Of a DNA stretch of 12,273 bases, positions 5,788 through 11,933 are shown piece by piece; the stretch's first letter is position 1, and every line of letters begins with the position of its first letter. The translations under genes and the position numbers were made by a program. Below the pieces are notes generated by a model, which had not been told where the DNA came from, made no database searches, and worked only from the letters and a program-made list of their open reading frames with translations. Source of the stretch: Acinetobacter sp. SAAs474 (GTDB lineage: Bacteria; Pseudomonadota; Gammaproteobacteria; Pseudomonadales; Moraxellaceae); contig NZ_CP127912.1 of assembly GCF_032823475.1 (NCBI RefSeq), forward strand, positions 1 to 12,273. Reading direction: 5' to 3'.

Positions 5788-6093
5788 ATGAAAACAAAAA
5801 AAATATTTTTAATTATATTCATATTTTTCATTCTAGGTATTTTTATTGGATATTTAATAAGTACTAAATTAATTGGACGCTATAATATAGTAAATGCGAC
5901 TTGTACAACAATAAATGTTGCTGTTGAAAATAAAATGTTAAACCCTAATGAAATTAGAAAACTAGGAATGTTAACTAAAGAATCTTTAGGTGATAGTCAA
6001 TCAAAAAATGCATTTAAAATCAATAATAAAAGAATAAATTCAGCTTCTGAATATTCTAATTGCTCTCAATTTATAGTTGGTATGAATCAATAA
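5788..6093 (+). CDS. small membrane-anchored protein of unknown function
   Basis: This 101-residue protein has one strong N-terminal hydrophobic helix (IFLIIFIFFILGIFIGYLI, about 6-24) after a lysine-rich start, so it is an inner-membrane anchor or an uncleaved signal. The remaining 75 residues are polar, presumably periplasmic, with two cysteines (C39 and C92) that could pair. I recognise no family. AGGA (5775-5778) is a fair ribosome site. Only 13 bp separate it from the DUF421 gene, so the two are probably co-transcribed and may work together. Confidence 0.7.
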   Translation: MKTKKIFLIIFIFFILGIFIGYLISTKLIGRYNIVNATCTTINVAVENKMLNPNEIRKLGMLTKESLGDSQSKNAFKINNKRINSASEYSNCSQFIVGMNQ

Positions 6094-6106
6094 AAGGTAT
6101 TTATTT

Positions 6107-6757
6107 ATGTTTTATACATTCTTATTAATTAAATTAATAATCGGTTTTATTATTGTAATTTTTCATTTAAGTATATCAGGTAAAACTCAGCTTTCACAAT
6201 TAACACCTATAGATTTTGTTGGAAATTTTATATTAGGAGGAATAATAGGAGGAATAATATATAATGATAATATTTCTTTTTTACAATATATTTTAGTTCT
6301 TATTATTGGAGTATTCTTAATTTCATTATTTAACTATTTAACCAGAAAATTTGATATATTACAAAAAATTGCTGTTGGTGATCCTATACCAATTATAGAA
6401 AATAAAAAATTTATTATTTCAAATATTAATAAAAATAAAAATAAAATTGATATATTAAATATTAGTTCATTAATACACATTCAAGGAATTAATTCTTTTA
6501 ATCAAATATATTATGCTCAAATTGAACCAAATGGTCAATTAAGTGTTATTTTAAACCCAAATGAAAAGCCATCAAAAATATTAATAAATAATGGATGTAT
6601 CAAAAGTACATCTTTAAATCAAATTTATAAAGATGAAGATTGGCTAATAAGTAAAATTAAAGATATTAATTTAGATATTAAGGATATCTATTTATTAGAA
6701 TATAGTGAAAACGGAATATTTATTGTTGATCAAGACGGAGAAACATACTTTATCTAA
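6107..6757 (+). CDS. DUF421 (YetF-like) inner-membrane protein
   Basis: The 216-residue protein has three N-terminal membrane helices (about 4-22, 36-52 and 58-78) and a cytoplasmic C-terminal domain. Family signatures are ISGKTQLSQLTPIDFVGNF (23-41), GDPIPIIENKK (91-101) and the YYAQIEPNGQLSVIL stretch (135-149). The length is normal for DUF421. The biochemical role of the family is poorly known; the soluble domain has been linked to membrane and stress functions in other bacteria. It is very rich in Ile, Asn and Lys, like its neighbours. It lies between the small membrane protein and the MscS channel, suggesting an envelope-stress group. Confidence 0.82.
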   Translation: MFYTFLLIKLIIGFIIVIFHLSISGKTQLSQLTPIDFVGNFILGGIIGGIIYNDNISFLQYILVLIIGVFLISLFNYLTRKFDILQKIAVGDPIPIIENKKFIISNINKNKNKIDILNISSLIHIQGINSFNQIYYAQIEPNGQLSVILNPNEKPSKILINNGCIKSTSLNQIYKDEDWLISKIKDINLDIKDIYLLEYSENGIFIVDQDGETYFI

Positions 6758-6808
6758 AATTAATTTATTATATGAAGATATAAATTTTTCATTAAAAAAG
6801 GATTAATA

Positions 6809-7774
6809 ATGTCTGAAGAACAAGAAATGTTAACTAACCAAACATCTCAATTATTACATAATGCTAGTGATAAGACTGTAAGTAAAATTACTGAAAACAT
6901 AAATAAATATAACGATGCTTATGTAGCTATTGACAATATAATTAATGGATTTTGGGAGCGCTTACCATATTTTATTATAGCTTTAACTATATTTATTATT
7001 TTTTATTTAATTTCAAAACTATTTAAGTTTTTTATACGAAAAAGTCTGATTGAGCATTCATATAATAAAAAGAATTTAATTTTAGTTTTGAATAGAGTAG
7101 GAAGCTCTATAATTATTTTCTTCGGTTTTTTAATTGCTATGGTAATTTCTGTTCCTGGATTTACACCAGGACAATTAATAGGGGCATTAGGAATAGGTTC
7201 GGTAGCAATAAGTTTTGCATTTAAAGATATTTTTCAGAATTTGCTTTCAGGTATTCTCATTCTACTTAGTGAACCGTTTAAAATTGGCGATAATATTATT
7301 GTTAATAGTATGGAAGGTACTGTTGAAGATATTCAAATTCGTGCTACCTTTTTACGGTCTCCTGATGGTAGACGTTTAGTTATCCCTAATGCTACCGTAT
7401 ATACTAGCCCTATAACAGTTAATAGCGTACAAAATCGTCGCTGTGAGTTTACTATTGGTGTAGGATATGAAGTCGATCTACAAAAGGCACAGAATATTAT
7501 TCTTAATCTTTTAAATAATGATCCAAATATCCTAAAAAAACCTAATTTTACTGTAGATATTACAACTTTAGAGAACTTTTCAATTAACTTAACTGTACGT
7601 TGGTGGGTTGATACTACTAAAATATCTACAGCAGCATCTACGAGCTATATACAACAATCAGTAGTGAAAGCATTCCATACCAAATCAATTTCAATCCCTT
7701 ATCCTATTCAAGAGATAAAGTTATATGATGCATATCATCAGTTAAATACTAATAATAGCTCATCTGATAAATAG
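6809..7774 (+). CDS. MscS-family small-conductance mechanosensitive channel
   Basis: The 321-residue protein has two outer helices (about 53-75 and 92-114) and the Gly/Ala-rich pore helix GQLIGALGIGSVAISFAF (121-138), continuing as KDIFQNLLSGILILLSEPF (139-157). The pore is followed by the beta-domain motifs KIGDNIIV (158-165) and VIPNATVYTSPITV (191-204), all diagnostic of MscS. The length is close to that of classic MscS. These channels open under membrane tension and release ions and small solutes on osmotic downshock. An N-terminal 50-residue polar extension precedes the first helix. The AAGGA ribosome site stands 7 nt before the ATG. In this cassette it might vent sugar or sugar acid (inference). 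Confidence 0.92.
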   Translation: MSEEQEMLTNQTSQLLHNASDKTVSKITENINKYNDAYVAIDNIINGFWERLPYFIIALTIFIIFYLISKLFKFFIRKSLIEHSYNKKNLILVLNRVGSSIIIFFGFLIAMVISVPGFTPGQLIGALGIGSVAISFAFKDIFQNLLSGILILLSEPFKIGDNIIVNSMEGTVEDIQIRATFLRSPDGRRLVIPNATVYTSPITVNSVQNRRCEFTIGVGYEVDLQKAQNIILNLLNNDPNILKKPNFTVDITTLENFSINLTVRWWVDTTKISTAASTSYIQQSVVKAFHTKSISIPYPIQEIKLYDAYHQLNTNNSSSDK

Positions 7775-7806
7775 ATATTTTGAATAAAATTAATTTAAGG
7801 ATAGAT

Positions 7807-8070
7807 ATGAAAGAAAAACAAAATAATCATACTATTAAAATTTTAGGTTGGTTAGCAACTATAATGACTATTGGTATGTATGTCTCTTATGTCCCACAAA
7901 TTATAAATAACTTGAATGGTATCAAAGGAAGTCCTATTCAACCTTTAGTTGCTGTACTAAGTTGTAGCTTATGGGTACTTTATGGCTTAAAACGTAAAGA
8001 CTACCCTATTTTTGTAGCTAATATTCCTGGGATTATTTTTGGAATTATAGCATTTTTAACTGCTTTATAA
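7807..8070 (+). CDS. SemiSWEET sugar transporter
   Basis: Starting at ATG 7807 the protein has 87 residues, the normal SemiSWEET size, and the start follows a good AAGGA (7797-7801). An upstream TTG at 7780 adds nine residues but has no ribosome site. There are three membrane helices (about 12-35, 46-60 and 67-86), with the PQ motif at P30-Q31 (YVPQI). W56 (LWVLYG) and N72 (ANIPG) match the substrate-binding Trp and Asn of the family. SemiSWEETs dimerise and carry mono- or disaccharides down their gradient. Placed with a sugar dehydrogenase and a lactonase, it is the probable uptake step. It lies about 30 bp after the MscS gene. Confidence 0.87.
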   Translation: MKEKQNNHTIKILGWLATIMTIGMYVSYVPQIINNLNGIKGSPIQPLVAVLSCSLWVLYGLKRKDYPIFVANIPGIIFGIIAFLTAL

Positions 8071-8072
8071 TT

Positions 8073-8288
8073 AATGAGAAATTGAATAGCCACTACTCTT
8101 CTAGACAAATTATAGATAATATAGCTAATGAGTTGAAAGAAAAGGGTTTCAAATCAATCATACTTAGTTGTGCTTCAACTAATAAAGCTTCTCTAAGTTT
8201 CTGGGAGAAAAATGATTTCTTTAAAGCTGAAGACAATGAAGTTTATGATGACATTGAACTAGTAATTATGGAGAAAAACTTAGAATAA
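8073..8288 (+). pseudogene. C-terminal fragment of a GNAT acetyltransferase
   Basis: The frame carries a GNAT end: LKEKGFKSIILSCASTNKAS (about 18-37 from TTG 8082) followed by LSFWEKNDFFKAED. This matches the usual 'N..a..fy.k.GF' strand-helix-strand close. The N-terminal half, including the acetyl-CoA loop (Q/R-x-x-G-x-G), is absent, and the frame runs back into the SemiSWEET gene with no good start. About 70 residues remain, against about 150-170 for a whole enzyme. It ends 18 bp before pdif site 5, so truncation may date from assembly of the module. Confidence 0.65.
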
Positions 8289-8306
8289 TAAATTAAGATT
8301 TTCTAA

Positions 8307-8334
8307 AATTAACATAATACACGTTATACGAAAC
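8307..8334 (-). repeat. pdif site 5, D-to-C orientation
   Basis: The arms are AATTAACATAA (8307-8317) and TTATACGAAAC (8324-8334) around TACACG. On the complementary strand it equals site 2 (268-295) in every base, including the spacer. It closes the sugar module. Confidence 0.93.
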
Positions 8335-8375
8335 GTCCTTTAAAAATCCTTTTAAAACAATATCTTATTGATGTA

Positions 8376-8409
8376 AAAACAGCCTAAGCAGTCACGCTCA
8401 GGCTGTTTT
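8376..8409. terminator. rho-independent terminator, likely bidirectional
   Basis: AAAACAGCCT (8376-8385) pairs with AGGCTGTTTT (8400-8409), a 10-bp stem that can extend through AGC/GCT in the loop. It ends + strand transcripts leaving the sugar module and can also serve mazF from the other side. Confidence 0.8.
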
Positions 8410-8420
8410 AGTTATTTTTC

Positions 8421-8455
8421 ATGTTCCACGCTTAATTCTTGAGCAATGTTCCACG
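8421..8455. repeat. ATGTTCCACG direct repeat pair
   Basis: ATGTTCCACG occurs at 8421-8430 and 8446-8455, with starts 25 bp apart, between the terminator and the mazF stop. TGTTCCACG resembles half of a ParB parS palindrome, but no complementary half follows and no ParB gene is present. Confidence 0.5.
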
Positions 8456-8481
8456 ATTTTCTTTAGATTAAATTTAAAGTA

Positions 8482-8811
8482 CTACTCTTCAAAGATCGCT
8501 GTAAAACGTGCCATAACTTCATCTAAAACATCGGTATTGACTGATTCTAAAAATTTGGCATGTCGAGCATCAAAATCTAAAGCTCTAGGTTGATCACAAC
8601 GAACAACTCCAGTTGTTTTACAGTCAGTGATTTCAACTGCAAAGCCTAAGTTTCGTGCGAATTTTCCACCTGATGTAATAGGAAGAACGATTGGCATTTT
8701 AGTCACTAAATTAAAGGATTTTGGTGAAATTACTAGAACAGGTCGCTTACCTTGTTGTTCATGGCCTAAAGTTGGGTCTAAAGAAATTAAATAAATATCA
8801 CCTCTATGCAT
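8482..8811 (-). CDS. mazF: MazF/PemK-type toxin (mRNA interferase)
   Basis: The 109-residue protein has the MazF/PemK/ChpB layout. GDIYLISLDPTLGHEQQGKRP (4-24) contains the loop and catalytic Arg region, then VLVIS (25-29), LPITSGG (43-49) with the Ser/Thr of the active site, and VRCDQPRALD (70-79). The family cuts single-stranded mRNA at short sequence motifs and arrests growth until bound by MazE. It is downstream of the antitoxin with a 1-nt overlap (TAATG), so it depends on mazE translation. It is likely a plasmid-stabilising toxin. Confidence 0.92.
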   Translation of the reverse strand: MHRGDIYLISLDPTLGHEQQGKRPVLVISPKSFNLVTKMPIVLPITSGGKFARNLGFAVEITDCKTTGVVRCDQPRALDFDARHAKFLESVNTDVLDEVMARFTAIFEE

Positions 8812-9059
8812 TAGATTTCTTCTCTACCTACAGGTTTCATACCTTTCCATGCATCTTGTTCGAGATCCATTGATTGATGTTCAGCAAGAAGATCCTCTAA
8901 TTTATAAGATGGCTTCTTTTTAGGCTCAACTAATAGCTTTCCATTTTGAACATCAAGAGAAACACTTTTTCCAGCATCTAAACCAAGTTTCTTTAAGATT
9001 GCAGGAGGTACAGCTAACATGACTGAGCCACCAACTTTACGTAGATTTGTATGTAGCAT
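8811..9059 (-). CDS. mazE: MazE/PemI-type antitoxin (AbrB/SpoVT fold)
   Basis: The 82-residue protein has an N-terminal swapped-hairpin DNA-binding domain, LRKVGGSVMLAVPPAILKKL (6-25), then GLDAGKSVSLDVQNGKLLVEP (26-46). An acidic flexible tail (KLEDLLAEHQSMDLEQDAW) wraps the toxin in known complexes. It should neutralise MazF and repress the operon at the palindrome 9074-9103, which lies 15 bp upstream of the start codon. As is usual in this family, the antitoxin comes first. Confidence 0.9.
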   Translation of the reverse strand: MLHTNLRKVGGSVMLAVPPAILKKLGLDAGKSVSLDVQNGKLLVEPKKKPSYKLEDLLAEHQSMDLEQDAWKGMKPVGREEI

Positions 9060-9073
9060 ATTTAGCTCTTTAG

Positions 9074-9103
9074 TTAAAAGTTATATAAAAGTATAACTTT
9101 TAA
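9074..9103. promoter_or_regulatory. mazEF operator, perfect palindrome
   Basis: TTAAAAGTTATA (9074-9085) and TATAACTTTTAA (9092-9103) are perfect 12-bp inverted arms with a 6-bp centre. Read on the mazE strand it includes TATACT and TATATAA, candidate -10 boxes. It lies directly upstream of mazE, as expected for an autorepressed toxin-antitoxin operon. The 6-bp centre equals that of the higBA operator, but the sequences differ. Confidence 0.78.
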
Positions 9104-9222
9104 TTGAGTGTAAGAGAATACATGAAAGCTTCATTGGCCAAAATTGTTTCTATTTATTGTGCTGTATGAATTTGATATGGTTATTTAATTATTACCAATT
9201 AAAACTCAATTGATGAACTTTT

Positions 9223-9777
9223 ATGGCATTACTTACAATAGTTGAAGCTTCAAAGCAATTTAAGGTTGCACGAAGTCACCTTTATAAAAAAATAAATGAT
9301 GGTGAATTATCAACACAGCTTAATGAAAATGGAACTAAAGTCATTCAATATGTCGATTTGGTTAGAGTTTTTGGTGAGAGCAGTACCAACAGCTTTAAAA
9401 CAACTGAGGACAGTCCTCAAGTTGTCGTTGAGGACAAGATAGGACAGCCTTTGAGATCAAGTGAGGACATCATATTTTTATTAAAAGAACAGATTTCAGA
9501 GTTAAAAAAAGATAAAGAAGAAATGTCTAAAAGGCTTGATGATATGTCTTCTAAGCACGATAAACTTTTATTATTAATTGAACATAATGCTTTTGCTAAC
9601 AAAGACAATAAGGACAGTCCTCAAGTTGTTGTTGAGGACAAGATAGGACAGCCTTTGAGATCAAGTGAGGACAAGCGAAAAACAAGTTTATCGCTTGTTA
9701 TTTTTAGTATTTTTATCTGTCTGGTATTACTAGGTACAATTACTGCTCTGTATCTAAGATATATAGAAGTAATTTAA
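9223..9777 (+). CDS. plasmid helix-turn-helix protein with duplicated block and membrane segment
   Basis: The N-terminus (MALLTIVEASKQFKVARSHL then YKKINDGELST) is the excisionase/MerR-like helix-turn-helix typical of the DNA-binding protein that accompanies repB on Acinetobacter Rep_3 plasmids (sometimes called RepA). Residues 85-118 are coiled coil (KEQISELKKDKEEMSKRLDD). Two unusual traits follow. A 21-residue block, E/KDSPQVVVEDKIGQPLRSSED, appears twice (62-82 and 130-150). Residues 155-178 form a hydrophobic helix (SLVIFSIFICLVLLGTITAL), predicting a C-tail membrane anchor. Unlike the common arrangement, it is not downstream of repB on the same strand but faces it, with 17 bp between the two ends. 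It is dispensable for replication in related plasmids, and its function is unclear. There is no strong ribosome site. Confidence 0.75.
   Translation: MALLTIVEASKQFKVARSHLYKKINDGELSTQLNENGTKVIQYVDLVRVFGESSTNSFKTTEDSPQVVVEDKIGQPLRSSEDIIFLLKEQISELKKDKEEMSKRLDDMSSKHDKLLLLIEHNAFANKDNKDSPQVVVEDKIGQPLRSSEDKRKTSLSLVIFSIFICLVLLGTITALYLRYIEVI
9407..9469 (+). repeat. 63-bp in-frame repeat, copy 1
   Basis: This copy matches 9611-9673 at 62 of 63 bases (one C/T difference). The offset of 204 bp is a multiple of three, so the protein repeat stays in frame. Each copy starts with AGGACAGTCCTC, whose GGACAGTCC core is palindromic, and contains further AGGACA motifs. Confidence 0.9.
9611..9673 (+). repeat. 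63-bp in-frame repeat, copy 2
   Basis: Second copy, directly before the hydrophobic tail of the protein. Near-identity at silent positions indicates a recent duplication or gene conversion. Confidence 0.9.
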
Positions 9778-9794
9778 AAGTTTTTTCTCGTTAA

Positions 9795-10718
9795 TTAGGA
9801 CATATATCCAGCTTTCTTAAGATATGGGGAAAGCTCTTGTAATTTAATAGGATCTTCTAACATTTCAGCTATGCGAAGAGCAAACTGTTCAAAGCTTTCA
9901 GTTCCTTGGGAATAACTACTCATTTCAGGCATTTCAGAAAGTTTTTGTGCAAAAAGGTGGCGTTGAGCAACGCTCATTTTTTTAATGATGATTTGAGAGT
10001 CATGAGAATGATCTTTTTTACTTTCTTTCTTCTCTTTAAAGGTAAATGAAAATCCAGAAATAATACGTCCTTCCTTATGTTGATTATATGAGGCTTTAAT
10101 ATCTGTGTACTCATTAATTTGTGCTATAGCACTATCTAAGACCCTACTTTTAAAATGATGCATACGTTGATATTCATTATTTTCTACACCTAAATTATTT
10201 CGTAGATCTTGCAAAGGAATAAATGGAGTTTTACCTACTTCACGCCAAGCTATTAAGAGCTCATAAAGCCTAGTTGAATATTTGCTAGTTAAGTGAGATA
10301 CCTGTTTTAGTTGATAACTCGTAAAATGCTTTTCTAATTTTGTAATTAATGGAACAACATCTGGAGCAAAAGTAATTTGTAGAATTGCTAGCTCATCAAC
10401 ATAAAAAATATCACTAACCCATCTAGTCTTTTTAATACCTATTTTCCCTGTTTTCTTATATTCCTTTGTATAGCTAAATTGGCGATTAAATAAATTATTT
10501 ACAGCATCTTTTAACGCTTTATATGAGGCATCAATTGAAACATTAAAGTGTTTTGCATATTCACTAGCATGTATATCTAGAGCTTCAGTGGCACTTAGGC
10601 CTTGTCCTGTTTCTCTAGCATTAATAATGGCTAATAGTATTAAACGCTGCTCAGTTAATTCTAAATTGTAGCTAGCATTTATTAGTGCATTATCTTTAAC
10701 AACTAAACCATTTTTCAT
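9795..10718 (-). CDS. repB: RepB, Rep_3-family replication initiator
   Basis: The 307-residue protein is of the standard Acinetobacter RepB type. The N-terminus KDNALINASYNLELTEQRLI (8-27) opens the first winged-helix domain. LTSKYSTRLYELLIAWREVG marks the join to the second winged helix, and a basic tail follows (KEKKESKKDHSHDSQIIIKK). Rep_3 initiators bind iterons as monomers, melt the origin and recruit the host helicase; dimers shut replication off by handcuffing iterons and repressing their own promoter. The iterons lie 38-150 bp upstream of the start on the same transcription axis. No clear Shine-Dalgarno is visible. Its stop faces that of the helix-turn-helix gene across 17 bp. Confidence 0.95.
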   Translation of the reverse strand: MKNGLVVKDNALINASYNLELTEQRLILLAIINARETGQGLSATEALDIHASEYAKHFNVSIDASYKALKDAVNNLFNRQFSYTKEYKKTGKIGIKKTRWVSDIFYVDELAILQITFAPDVVPLITKLEKHFTSYQLKQVSHLTSKYSTRLYELLIAWREVGKTPFIPLQDLRNNLGVENNEYQRMHHFKSRVLDSAIAQINEYTDIKASYNQHKEGRIISGFSFTFKEKKESKKDHSHDSQIIIKKMSVAQRHLFAQKLSEMPEMSSYSQGTESFEQFALRIAEMLEDPIKLQELSPYLKKAGYMS

Positions 10719-10756
10719 TTCATAAATTTCTAATTATGACCCCATTTAAACACTAC

Positions 10757-10866
10757 ATAAATTATGTGTGCTTATCAAGAGAATTTGTGTGTTTATATAA
10801 GAGAATTTGTGTGTTTATATAAGAGAATTTGTGTGTTTATATAAGAGAATTTGTGTGTTTATACGA
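10757..10866. repeat. iterons of the replication origin (four 22-bp copies plus one degenerate)
   Basis: Three identical 22-bp units (10779-10800, 10801-10822, 10823-10844) and a fourth differing at the end (10845-10866, ..ATACGA for ..ATATAA) stand head to tail, with core TTTGTGTGTTTATA. A poorer 21-22-bp copy (about 10757-10778, TGTGTGCTTATC) lies nearest repB. The 22-bp period is two helical turns, placing RepB on one DNA face. This is the likely origin of replication and copy-control site. Confidence 0.93.
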
Positions 10867-10949
10867 AGTTAAACCCTTAATTTATAAGGCTTACAGAGGG
10901 GCTAAAAGCATTTAAAAGCATTAAAATATATTAAAAGCCTTTTTTCTTT

Positions 10950-11023
10950 AAAATTGCCCTTGGTTTTCGCTTCGCTCAAACTCTATTGAACTTCGCTTTC
11001 GCTCAGTTCGGCGGGGCAATTTT
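10950..11023. other. long imperfect hairpin enclosing TTCGCTTCGCTC repeats
   Basis: AAAATTGCCC (10950-10959) pairs with GGGCAATTTT (11014-11023), and a T-run follows. Inside, GAACT (10988-10992) pairs with AGTTC (11005-11009). Two of the four TTCGCTTCGCTC-like repeats lie within. It may be a terminator for a + strand transcript or a structured single-strand signal. Confidence 0.5.
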
Positions 11024-11523
11024 TTGGTGAATACTTGCGTGACTTTCAGAAAAAGCAAAAGCAACTCGGAATTCGCTTCGCTCATAAAGCTTTTTTCTCG
11101 CTACGCTCGGTCCAGGAGCAAATATCTGCATATAATCTAATTTCTCTTAGGTTCACAAAATTCAAAAGCTGTTTTTCAGAAGGATCTAGGCGCAAATTTT
11201 GTTAGTTCACTCGTAGACACTCGTTCTATGAATCTGTCTTGATCCCAAATATCCCTTTATTTCGCTCTCATTTGCGTTTTTTGAGCTGTTTTCTATTTTT
11301 TACTATGTGACCCTATGTTTTTTAGTTAAAGGTTCTTAAATTGCTTCTAAATGCGCTCTATGAACTTTTTATTATTATTAAAATTTTATCTTGAAGTTCT
11401 TAGCCTGAATGAACAGACAAGAAGTCAATTTCTTGCGGTTTTCTAAAGCAAGAAATACATAAACCGTTCTCTACAAAACCAAGCACCGGCCCTACGTCAC
11501 TTTAGCCAATTTTCCAATCCAAG

Positions 11524-11548
11524 ATCCGGCACATGCCGGGATTTTTTT
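11524..11548 (+). terminator. rho-independent terminator without an upstream gene
   Basis: CCGGC (11526-11530) and GCCGG (11535-11539) form a GC-rich stem with loop ACAT, followed by GA and seven T. No protein gene precedes it on the + strand, so it may end an untranslated RNA made from the origin region. Confidence 0.65.
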
Positions 11549-11631
11549 GTCACACACCACGCATCTAACGATGACAACCTTCAAAGCCTTATGTGGTAAG
11601 GGTTTCAGCATTTTTTTAATGTCTTGAAAAC

Positions 11632-11904
11632 GTGTACAGAAAAAAGGTCTTTTTTTAGAATAAGTAATTGAATTATCTATTTTTTATACTGTGCACATAC
11701 TTGTACATGAAAATCATACTTTTTTTAGATAAGATATTGATAAATATAATAAAAATTGTGTACTCTTGGTTGTACATAAAAAAAGCATTATATTTGAATA
11801 AGTTTTTGTTTTATAATAAAAAAATTCCGTACAAACTTATTTGTACGGAATTTTTTTATAATTTTATTTTAATTTATTGAATTATATACATTTAATTGTG
11901 TACA
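11632..11904. promoter_or_regulatory. cluster of spaced TGTAC motifs upstream of the ribbon-helix-helix gene
   Basis: GTGTACA (11632-11638), TGTGCAC with TTGTACAT (11690-11708), TGTGTAC with TTGTACAT (11757-11777), the arms of the terminator at 11818-11857 (CGTACAA/TTGTACG), and TGTGTACA (11897-11904) share a GTAC core. Two of them are paired half-sites 4-6 bp apart. The last overlaps the candidate -10 of the downstream gene. They look like binding sites for a dimeric repressor, possibly that gene's own product (inference). Confidence 0.5.
11818..11857. terminator. strong bidirectional terminator-like hairpin
   Basis: AAAAAAATTCCGTACAA (11818-11834) and its exact complement (11841-11857) form a 17-bp perfect stem around ACTTAT, with A-run and T-run at the edges. 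It insulates the ribbon-helix-helix promoter from transcription out of the origin region. Its arms also contain the GTAC motif of the surrounding cluster. Confidence 0.85.
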
Positions 11905-11933
11905 AAATCTAATTTTTATAAGAGATGTAATTT

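Larger units (their letters stand above)
3429..8334 (+). mobile_element. pdif-bounded sugar-handling module, 4.9 kb
   Basis: Inverted pdif sites 4 and 5 enclose seven genes or fragments that are much more AT-rich than the repB, mazEF and higBA regions. Their proteins are loaded with Ile, Asn and Lys. Change in base composition exactly at the pdif borders argues for arrival as one unit from a low-GC source. A lactonase and a sugar dehydrogenase are divergent from a common centre, followed by membrane genes and a SemiSWEET transporter. Confidence 0.7.
10867..11633. other. noncoding origin-proximal region with repeats and hairpins
   Basis: No credible protein gene is seen in about 770 bp. Four related repeats occur: TTCGCTTCGCTCA (10966-10978), TTCGCTTTCGCTCA (10992-11005), TTCGCTTCGCTCA (11072-11084) and TCGCTACGCTCGG (11098-11110). 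It also holds a long hairpin (10950-11023), the inverted repeat TTTCTTGC/GCAAGAAA (11429-11436 and 11448-11455) and a terminator (11524-11548). Its place beside the iterons suggests roles in origin opening, copy control by an untranslated RNA, or stability. Confidence 0.6.

Noticed and set aside
7780..7806. TTG start giving SemiSWEET nine more residues
   Set aside because: The ATG at 7807 has a good AAGGA ribosome site and gives the usual family length, while the TTG has none.
8421..8455. parS partition site
   Set aside because: Only half-site-like direct repeats are present, with no palindrome and no ParA/ParB genes in the window.
10757..10866. CRISPR array
   Set aside because: The repeats are contiguous 22-mers with no spacers, next to repB. 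They are iterons.
11668..11880. 70-residue open frame on the + strand
   Set aside because: It is low-complexity Ile/Leu/Lys/Tyr sequence from AT-rich DNA, has no good ribosome site, and runs through the perfect terminator hairpin at 11818-11857 and the GTAC array.
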